DNA of 7,863 nucleotides. Origin: Granulicella sp. (lineage in GTDB: Bacteria; Acidobacteriota; Terriglobia; Terriglobales; Acidobacteriaceae). Every line of letters begins with the position of its first letter. Position 1 is the first letter of the stretch. The notes beneath the pieces are model-generated. The model had not been told where the DNA came from and ran no database searches. It worked only from the letters and a program-made list of their open reading frames with translations. Where the stretch lies: positions 6,226 to 14,088 of the forward strand of contig PKWK01000194.1 in the NCBI GenBank assembly GCA_003133205.1, in the 5' to 3' direction. Positions 1-6,500 of the stretch are shown here, piece after piece. A program made the translations under genes and the position numbers.

Positions 1-2
1 CG

Positions 3-1847
3 CAGTTGATCAGCAGCAAGGTCATCAACCAGACGCGCTTCGAGTATCGGCACAACTCGTCGAACTCGATCCCGCTGAACACGGCCCCAAGCCTCTCCGT
101 GCAAGGCTATTTCAACGTTGGCGGAGGCGGCACCAGCTCCAGTTCCGGCGACCACATCGAGTTTCAGAACTACACCTCGATCCAGTTGACGAAGAATTTC
201 GTCCGCCTCGGCGGACGTCTGCGGACGTCGAGCGAGTCGAACTACTCCAACAGTGGAGTGAATGGCTCGTTCATCTACACCTATCTGCTCGACCCATGCA
301 CCGATCCGAGTGTGACCAGCAAGCCGAGCAATTGTGCGAGCGTTGTCACAACTCCCTGCGCGGCTGCGAATCTGGTGTCGGGAGCGTCGCCCTACTCGTC
401 ATACCAGTGCGGCATCGTCAGCCAGTTCGGACTTAAGGCCATCAACAAGTACACGATCAGCGCGCGGGAGACAGACCTAGGCCTGTATGCCGAGGACGAC
501 TGGAAGGCAAGGTCGAACCTGACCATCAGCTACGGTCTCCGCCTCGAAGCGCAAAATGTAATCAACAGCGCCCATGACTTTGCGCCGCGCGTCTCCCTGG
601 CCTATGGCGTTCCGAGCGCGAGCGGAAAGACGACTACAGTTCTCCGGGGTGGTTTCGGCATCTTCTTCAACCGGTTTGACCTGGGCAGCATCGAGTCCCA
701 GATCGCGAATAACGGGCAGAATGCGAAGAGCTATACCTACAGCAGCCCCGGGGTTACTTGCCTGCCGACCCCATCGAGTACGCTGCCCTACAGCAGCGGC
801 TGCACAACCGGAGCCAAGACGGCTGCTACGATCACACCTCAGCTGAATGATCCCGGCCTGCGCAGCGCTTATATCCTCCAGTCGGCGGCGTCTATCGAGC
901 AGCAGATCGGCAAGTATGCGAGCGCGTCGCTCACCTATCTGAACGCGCGCGGCGAGCACCAGTTCTTGTCGCGCAGCATTCCGGCCGGAACAGGCAGCAC
1001 GACGATCAACGATATCAACCAGTCGGAGGGCGTCTTCCGGCAGAACCAGATCAACGCCAACATCAACGTGCGGACTCCGAAGGGCATCAGTATCTTCGGG
1101 TTCTACTCGGCGAACTGGGCAAACTCCAACATCGGCAGCGTAACCGACCCGTTCAACTCGTCCGTGGATTATGGCCGCGCGGGCTTCGGGGCGCGCAGCA
1201 GAATGGTGCTAGGCGGAAGCGTACCGCTGCCGTACCACTTTACGGCCAGCCCGATGATCTTTGCGCAGTCGGGTTCACCGTACAACATCACTGAAGGAAC
1301 TCCCGACAGCGTCACCCTCGGGTACAGCGACCGGCCGTCCTTCGCCTCTGGCGTAACGGCTGCTACGGCGAACTGCTTCAGTGCGAGCAGCTTCAGCGCC
1401 TCAACACCCTATATCGCGGGCGGGACCAACAACCAGATTCCGGTTAACTTCTGCACCGGCCCGGCCAACGTATCGTTCAACCTTAGGCTGTCGAGAACCT
1501 TCGGCATAGGCCCGAAGACGGCTGCTACTCTCGCTACCGCGCAGGCGGCCCAAGGCGGTGGGTCGGGCGGCCCCGGAGGCCCGGGTGGTCCTGGCGGCGG
1601 TGGTCGTGGCGGCCCTGGAGGTGGTCCTGGCGGCGGTCCTGGCAGCGGAAGTTCCAGCACGGACCGGAAGTACAACCTGACCATCGGCGCGCAGGCGTCG
1701 AATCTATTCAACGAAGTTCCTTACGGAACTCCGGTCAGCACCTTGACGTCATCGAATTTTGGAAAGTACACCAGCATCGCTGGGGGACCATTTTCCTCCC
1801 AAAACGCGGTGCGGAGCATCATGCTCCAAGCCAACTTCAGCTTCTAA
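3..1847 (+). CDS. TonB-dependent receptor, Oar/acidobacterial type, C-terminal part (5' partial)
   Basis: This is the C-terminal beta-barrel portion of an outer-membrane receptor. The frame is open to the left edge, so the TTG at position 6 is not a real start; residues are counted from it. Barrel hallmarks of the acidobacterial carboxypeptidase-regulatory-like TonB receptors are visible: YAEDDW (161-166) followed by NLTISYGLRLE (171-181), and HDFAPRVSLAYG (190-201). The protein ends in alternating hydrophobic residues with a terminal Phe (LQANFSF), the usual signal for outer-membrane barrel insertion. Eight cysteines fall in clusters (98/110/118/135, 252/266, 457/483), which suggests disulfides in surface loops. 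Residues 517-548 are almost only Gly and Pro. The N-terminal signal peptide, carboxypeptidase-like domain and plug lie outside the window. The ligand is unknown; such receptors in this phylum are often tied to polysaccharide or peptide uptake, which is family knowledge and not shown here. The downstream neighbour is convergent. Confidence 0.88.
   Translation, partial: QLISSKVINQTRFEYRHNSSNSIPLNTAPSLSVQGYFNVGGGGTSSSSGDHIEFQNYTSIQLTKNFVRLGGRLRTSSESNYSNSGVNGSFIYTYLLDPCTDPSVTSKPSNCASVVTTPCAAANLVSGASPYSSYQCGIVSQFGLKAINKYTISARETDLGLYAEDDWKARSNLTISYGLRLEAQNVINSAHDFAPRVSLAYGVPSASGKTTTVLRGGFGIFFNRFDLGSIESQIANNGQNAKSYTYSSPGVTCLPTPSSTLPYSSGCTTGAKTAATITPQLNDPGLRSAYILQSAASIEQQIGKYASASLTYLNARGEHQFLSRSIPAGTGSTTINDINQSEGVFRQNQINANINVRTPKGISIFGFYSANWANSNIGSVTDPFNSSVDYGRAGFGARSRMVLGGSVPLPYHFTASPMIFAQSGSPYNITEGTPDSVTLGYSDRPSFASGVTAATANCFSASSFSASTPYIAGGTNNQIPVNFCTGPANVSFNLRLSRTFGIGPKTAATLATAQAAQGGGSGGPGGPGGPGGGGRGGPGGGPGGGPGSGSSSTDRKYNLTIGAQASNLFNEVPYGTPVSTLTSSNFGKYTSIAGGPFSSQNAVRSIMLQANFSF
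1554..1649 (+). repeat. Gly/Pro-rich low-complexity segment inside the receptor gene
   Basis: About 32 codons are made almost entirely of GGN, with CCN at intervals, giving irregular GGP and GGGP units (residues 517-548 counted from the TTG at 6). It sits between the strand ending in SRTFGIGPK and the final barrel strands starting at DRKYNLTIG, so it probably forms a flexible loop. Gly-rich segments at this place are common in acidobacterial receptors. The tract is prone to slippage and to length variation between strains. Confidence 0.8.
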
Positions 1848-1863
1848 GAAACACCCGAAAAGC

Positions 1864-1892
1864 GGGGCGCAGCCAGCATCTGGTTGCGCCCC
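1864..1892. terminator. Hairpin terminator between convergent genes, probably bidirectional
   Basis: GGGGCGCAGCCAG (1864-1876) and CTGGTTGCGCCCC (1880-1892) form a 13-pair stem with a single G.U pair and a three-base CAT loop. It lies 17 bases after the receptor stop. On the plus strand it is followed by CCTTCACTT, a poor U-tract. On the minus strand it is followed by GCTTTT, so it could also end transcription of the convergent remnant at 1944-2393. The stem is unambiguous; the function is inferred from its position. Confidence 0.7.
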
Positions 1893-1943
1893 CTTCACTT
1901 GAAGCGCCCGGGGTAAGGGCCGTTAACAATCGCCAGGAAGCGA

Positions 1944-2393
1944 CTATCGTTTGTCCAGATCCAGACTATATAGGTTGCCGGTCGAGGTGCGGGCTCGAAC
2001 CAGGGGAAGATTATCCGGCGTAATGCCCACGAAGAAGTAGTCGGCTGTGTCTCCCGCACGAAAGGCGGATAGATTGGCTACTTCCTCCAGATGCCCGTCG
2101 GGCACAGAGACGCGATAGATTGGCTGCGTGTCGGCCATGAAGGCGTGGATATAGATTGCCTTGCCGTCCGCGGACCAGACTGGATCCGCTACAGAGGTGG
2201 TCGCTAGCGTCTGCCATGCGTGGGTGGTCACGTCGTAGAGCAACAGCCAGCGCTGATCGAGCGAGAGTGCTGCGATATAGCGTCCGTCCGACGACCACCG
2301 CGGGCTGAACAGGCCATCGGAGCCTGGGACCTGGGTGATTCCCCCACCAAACTCTTCACGATCCGCCAGCCAGCCGATTTTCGAACTTTTCAC
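1944..2393 (-). pseudogene. PD40/TolB-like beta-propeller protein, 5'-truncated remnant
   Basis: The reading frame encodes only the last blades of a WD40-like (PD40) propeller. Blade motifs are SPRWSSDGRYI (residues 30-40 from the GTG at 2393) and DPVWSADGKAIY (70-81), followed by ITPDNLPLVRA and LYSLDLD, the usual ending of this family. In Acidobacteriota such ends belong to proteins several hundred residues long that start with a winged-helix DNA-binding domain or a Ser/Thr kinase domain. None of that is present: in frame, a TAG lies at 2406-2408, a few codons before the GTG, and family-like sequence seems to begin only at about ITQVPGSDGLFSP (residue 19). The first ~18 codons are therefore probably read-in from unrelated DNA. 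No ribosome binding site was found. The best reading is a gene cut at about 2340-2360 by a rearrangement; a short expressed propeller protein is possible but less likely. Confidence 0.65.
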
Positions 2394-2430
2394 GGGTCTC
2401 AGTAGCTATTCTCGGTATCAGCAGAGCGAA

Positions 2431-2478
2431 TTGTGAGAGACGCGACGACTCGATTCGAACTGGCAACCTCACTCACAA
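2431..2478 (-). other. tRNA T-arm-like remnant, possible integration-site scar
   Basis: On the minus strand, 2468 down to 2449 reads GGTTGCCAGTTCGAATCGAG. It contains the TTCGAAT loop typical of tRNA T-arms, preceded by GCCAG. The 3' half of the arm should then read CTGGT, but it is CGAGT, so two of the five stem pairs are broken and this cannot be an intact tRNA. No D-arm or anticodon arm was found upstream. The segment is flanked by TTGTGAG (2431-2437) and CTCACAA (2472-2478), a perfect 7-base inverted repeat. Tyrosine integrases often use tRNA 3' ends as attachment sites and leave such fragments. That link is inferred, because no integrase is in the window. Confidence 0.35.
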
Positions 2479-2718
2479 AAATCCAATAAACTAAAACTAA
2501 ATGACTTAGAGAAACAACATAAGGCTTCAAAGTGCGGGAAATACTCTCGGCCAGAAGTCGAGCTTACACGAGCGTACGTCCGTAGCAGAGAAAGGAGACA
2601 AGCCTACTGTACCCGTTCAGGTACCCTCGAACTTCTGTTCCACCGTCTGCCAACCCCCACCCCTCCATCAGCACCACCCGCGCTATCAGTTGGGCCTAAA
2701 CCTTCACCCCGTATCAAC

Positions 2719-2724
2719 TATATT
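2719..2724 (+). promoter_or_regulatory. Candidate -10 element for the phosphopantetheinyl transferase gene
   Basis: TATATT stands 43 bases before the ATG at 2768, in the only AT-rich spot near the gene. No good -35 is present at 16-18 bases: TTGGGC at 2690-2695 is 23 bases away, and TAAACC at 2697-2702 is correctly spaced but a poor match. It is a weak call made from position and base composition only. Confidence 0.25.
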
Positions 2725-2767
2725 TCGTACGTAGGCGAATTGGTGTCGCCAGACGGCGTTCTCAGAC

Positions 2768-3532
2768 ATGGACAAAAAGCCACTCCACCTGTGGTACGCA
2801 CACCCAGAGGATGTAACCGAAGCAATCACCCAGGCGTGCACGCCACTGCTGAGTGAAGACGAGCGTGCCCAATGGCAGACTTTTCGGTTTGACCGTCATC
2901 GTCGCGAATACCTGACTACCCGCGCCTTGGTGCGCACCGCGCTCTCCCACTATCATCCGCTCGCCCCTGAAGCCTGGCGCTTTCAAACGAATCCTTACGG
3001 CAAGCCGACCGTCGACCCGGATTGCGGCCTGCGCTTCAATTTGTCCAATTCCCTTGGCCTGGTGGTTTGTTTGGTTGCGCAAGGGGCTGAGGTGGGCGTG
3101 GACGCAGAGCCTATTGAACACGCCGAAAAGGTTGCCGAGCTTGCCCCTGAGGTGTTTTCCCCCTTGGAACTGGCCCAACTTGAAGCCCTGCGCGGTCCTG
3201 AGCAATTGGACCGCGCCTTGTCGCTGTGGACGCTAAAGGAGGCCTACGTCAAGGCGAGAGGTGTCGGGCTGTCCCTGCCTTTGAACAAGTTCTCTTTTCT
3301 GTTTGGCGGCGTCGAGGGGATTCGCCTGGAACTCGATCCGTGTCTGAGTACTGAGCCTGCGCGCTGGCGGTTTTGCCTGGTAGAACACGCCGGGCATCGG
3401 ATCGCATTGATGGCCGAGCGGGCGACTGTTCCCGAGCTGCAGGTGTGGGAGGTACGGCCTTTGCTGGCACCTCCTACGCGACTGGCTGCCGGTGGGGAGC
3501 AATGGTTTCCGGCTTCGGCAGTATTGTCTTGA
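2768..3532 (+). CDS. Sfp-type 4'-phosphopantetheinyl transferase
   Basis: This enzyme moves the 4'-phosphopantetheine arm from coenzyme A to the conserved serine of carrier domains, converting apo synthetases to holo form. At 254 residues it has the length of the Sfp family, and the ordered motifs are all there: YGKP (77-80), RFNLSNS (89-95), VGVDAE (109-114) with the metal-binding Asp112 and Glu114, and LWTLKEAYVKARGVGL (153-168) with Trp154, Lys157, Glu158 and Lys162. Asn94 stands where Sfp itself has His, a common variant. The ATG is the first possible start after the in-frame TAG at 2732-2734. No Shine-Dalgarno sequence precedes it. Its natural substrates are the carrier domains of the convergent synthetase next door, whose 3' end it overlaps by 59 bases. 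The last ~20 residues lie past the conserved fold. It could also serve other synthetases in the cell. Confidence 0.93.
   Translation: MDKKPLHLWYAHPEDVTEAITQACTPLLSEDERAQWQTFRFDRHRREYLTTRALVRTALSHYHPLAPEAWRFQTNPYGKPTVDPDCGLRFNLSNSLGLVVCLVAQGAEVGVDAEPIEHAEKVAELAPEVFSPLELAQLEALRGPEQLDRALSLWTLKEAYVKARGVGLSLPLNKFSFLFGGVEGIRLELDPCLSTEPARWRFCLVEHAGHRIALMAERATVPELQVWEVRPLLAPPTRLAAGGEQWFPASAVLS
3474..3532. other. Tail-to-tail coding overlap of transferase and synthetase genes
   Basis: The synthetase stop (TAG on the minus strand, 3474-3476) lies inside the transferase gene, and the transferase stop (TGA, 3530-3532) lies inside the synthetase gene. The shared 59 bases encode the last ~20 residues of each protein, both outside the conserved folds. 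No terminator can stand between the genes, so the two transcripts must be antisense at their 3' ends. Confidence 0.9.
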
Positions 3533-6500
3533 GCTCTTTGGCGACAATCCGGACATGAGGCTCATTGAGCATGTTTCTGTGTTCACCGGGGACGTCATGA
3601 ATTTCCAATCCACCACCCGCAAGGTTCTCCCAACCCAGCACCGTGTCCTCGCGTGTGCCCAGAAGCTCCATACCTAAGTAACCGCGCTCGACTGCTCGCA
3701 TGAGCGTGATTTTCCCTGGGTATGTCTGGATCTTGTAACGCGCCATGGTTCGCAAATGAGCTTCTTGCACTCGATAGTAGCGAAGGCGAACTGGCAGGTC
3801 CCAACCCGCCAGACGGTAACAAAAAGAGGCTACGTCTCGACCCCGTTTCACAAGCCGCTGCCGCCAGTCATCGCCCTTCAATACGACTTTTCGCACCAGA
3901 TAAGGGACACCCTGGTCTCGAAGTCTCTGCAAGAACCCACGTAATTTCTCGGTGGTCCCTACGCGCTGGGCGCTCCCTGGAGCGGAGGTATCGAACAAGA
4001 CGAGCAACGCCGGCTCAGCACCTTGCGCATAAAGCTGTTGTGCCATCTCAAAGGCAACAATTCCTCCAAAGGACCCGCCCCCGATCAGGTAAGGCCCCTG
4101 CGGGAAAAAGGACCGCATCTCCTTGATGTAAACGGACGCCAGTTCTTCTATCGTAGTTTCGGGAATATCCTCCCGAGTTAAAAGCAGTGAGCGAAACGCA
4201 TAAAAGGGCTGGTCAGGCCCGAGAGCTTTCGCGATTGCCTCATAATTAAGCACGCCTCCTCCGACCCCGTGAACGCAGAAGAAGGGAATACGGGAACCAT
4301 CCGGCTGAATGGGCACCAGGGTAGGCCATGTCTTCTGTTCCGCTCCGGCCGGCTGTTGTGCTTTACGAATTACATCGGCGAGCCGTCGTACTGTGCGCGC
4401 TTCAAACAGGACCGCAAGTTCGAGGTCCACCTGATACGTCTTTTTTATCTTGGCAAAAAGGCGTACGCCAACCAGGGAATGTCCTCCCAGATCGAAAAAG
4501 TCGTCATCCAGTCCTACCTGCTGCACCCCTAACACCTCGGCCCATATTCCGACGAGCATCTCCTCAAGGTGGCTTCGGGGAGCAATGTAGGTATCCGCTT
4601 GTAACGCCTGAGTCTCCGCGGGCAACGGCAGAGCCCTGCGATCGATTTTGCCATTGGTCGAGATCGGAATCTGATCGAGAAACACGTAGGCCGTTGGTAC
4701 CATGTAATCCGGCAGCTGCCGTTTCAGCCGTGTGCGCAACTCCGACGTCGTCGGCACGGTGCTGGCCGTAGCCACCAAGTAAGCCACCAGCCGCTTGTCC
4801 CCCGGTCTATCCTCGCGTGCGATGACTACAACCTGCTTGATCTCCGGCTGCTCCTTCAGTGCCGCCTCGATCTCACCGAGTTCGATGCGATAGCCGCGAA
4901 TCTTGACCTGATGATCGATCCGCCCCAGGCACTCGATGTTGCCATCTGCCCGATAACGCGCAAGGTCGCCGGTGCGGTACATCCGTGCCTCGCCCGTACG
5001 GAACGGGTCGGCTACAAACTTTTCCGCCGTCAGCTCCGGGCGGTTCAGGTATCCGCGCGCAAGCCCGTCGCCGCCAATGTACAACTCTCCTGTGACTCCA
5101 ACCGGCACCGGCTGTCCCTGTCCGTCCAGAATGTAGCATTTGGTGTTCGTCACCGGACGGCCGATCAGAATCGGCTCCTGCCCATCGGTCACGCGGTACC
5201 CGGTTGACCAGATCGTTGTTTCTGTTGGCCCATAGAGATTCCACACTCTCTCCACCACGGGCACCAGTTGCGCCGCTACCTCCGGCGGCATAGCTTCGCC
5301 TGTACACACCGTCTGCAGGTCCGGCTTGCCGCTCCAGCCTGAATCGAACAGAAGCTGCCAAGTCACTGGAGTCGCCTGCAGGAAGGTGATGTCGTGCCGC
5401 TCCAGCAAACCGCGCAACGCGTTGCCGTCTGCCGCCTCCTCGCGGCTTGCTACCACAGTCTGTGCCCCGACCAGCAGCGGCAGCCACACGTCCGCGCCCG
5501 CAATATCGAACGAGATCGTCGTCACCGCCAGCAGCCGGTCGTGCTCGCTCAACTGCAGCCATTCGCGCATCGACCACAACAGGTTCGTCAGCGCCCCACG
5601 CGGGACCTGCACCCCTTTGGGCTTGCCTGTCGAGCCCGAGGTGTAGATCACATAGGCCAGGTGTTCGGGTCCCACTGCTAGCCCAAGGTTGTCGCGGCGG
5701 TTTGCCTGCCAGCCGGCGTCGTCCAGCAGGATCGTCGTTCCGGCAAACGCCGGCAATACCCCGCGCAGGCTCCGCTCGGTCACCAGTACGCGAACGCCGC
5801 TGTCTTCCAGCATGTAGCCGAGCCGTTCGGCCGGCAGCAGCGGGTCCAGCGGCAGGTACGCCGATCCCGTCTTCACGATCGCCAACAGCGCCACCACCAT
5901 GTCGATCGAGCGTTCGACAAACAGTCCCACGAGTTGATCCGGGCCCGCACCATGCTTGCACAACTCGTGGGCCAGTTGGTTGGCCCGCTCGTTCAGCTCC
6001 CGGTAGGTGAGCCGTTGCTCACCATAAACCACGGCGATCGCGTCCGGCGTCCGCTCCACTTGCGCTTCCACCAACTCCGCCAGCGATGTCTCTCGCGGGT
6101 ACGCCCGCTCCGTCGCATTCCACTCCACCAGCACCTGCTGCCGTTCCCGGGATGTCAGCAGCGAGACCGTTGCCGCTCTCTGTTCGGGCGCTGCAATGGC
6201 TCTGTGAAGATAAGCAGTCAGGTGTCCCCATAGCCGATCGATGGTGCCGGCGTCGAACAGATCGGTGTTGTACTCGATCACCCCCTCGATCGTCTCTCCG
6301 ACCGAACGCAGTTCGATCGTGAAGTCGAACTTCGAAGTGTCGGTTCGGACCACCTGTGCCGATACTTCCAGCCCATGCAACTCCAGGCTGGGTGGCGCCC
6401 AGTTCTGGAAGATCAGCATGACCTGAAACAGCGCCGACCTGCTCAGATCCCGCCCCGGCCTAATCTTGTCGATCAGCATTTCGAGGGGTAAATCCTGATG

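Larger units (their letters stand above)
2394..2767. other. Gene-free junction region
   Basis: No convincing coding sequence was seen in these 374 bases on either strand. Contents from left to right: the broken end of the PD40 remnant; a tRNA-like T-arm motif (2449-2468, minus sense) inside a 7-base inverted repeat; an AT-rich patch at about 2474-2530; two copies of GTACCC twelve bases apart (2609-2614, 2621-2626); a C-rich stretch at about 2651-2680; and the leader of the transferase gene with a TATATT at 2719-2724. The mix of a broken gene, a tRNA-like piece and a change of gene content suggests a recombination junction. Confidence 0.55.

Noticed and set aside
477..959. Minus-strand open frame of 160 codons
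   Set aside because: It is antisense to the receptor barrel, which has clear family motifs; no motif of its own.
816..1528. Three copies of ACGGCTGCTAC in the receptor gene (about 819, 1356 and 1518)
   Set aside because: Each is read in frame as (K)TAAT-like residues in loops; irregular spacing and short length fit codon habit better than a functional repeat.
1409..1711. Minus-strand proline-rich open frame
   Set aside because: It is the antisense image of the Gly/Pro tract of the receptor gene.
1..1847. Receptor as a dedicated siderophore importer of the cluster
   Set aside because: Its type is the widespread acidobacterial Oar-like family, a terminator and a broken gene separate it from the cluster, and no siderophore-specific genes are visible.
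2431..2478. A functional tRNA gene
   Set aside because: Only a T-arm-like piece is present, its stem is broken, and no D-arm, anticodon arm or true acceptor stem was found.
2591..2600. AAAGGAGA resembling a Shine-Dalgarno sequence
   Set aside because: No start codon follows at a suitable distance and no open frame of any length begins there.
4873..5961. Open frame of 362 codons on the minus strand in a second frame
   Set aside because: It lies inside the A-domain coding sequence, its translation is Arg/Ala/Gly-rich with no family motif, and it reflects the high GC of that block.
5447..6010. Plus-strand open frame of 187 codons
   Set aside because: It is antisense to the A domain and low-complexity (Arg, Pro, Ser, Ala).
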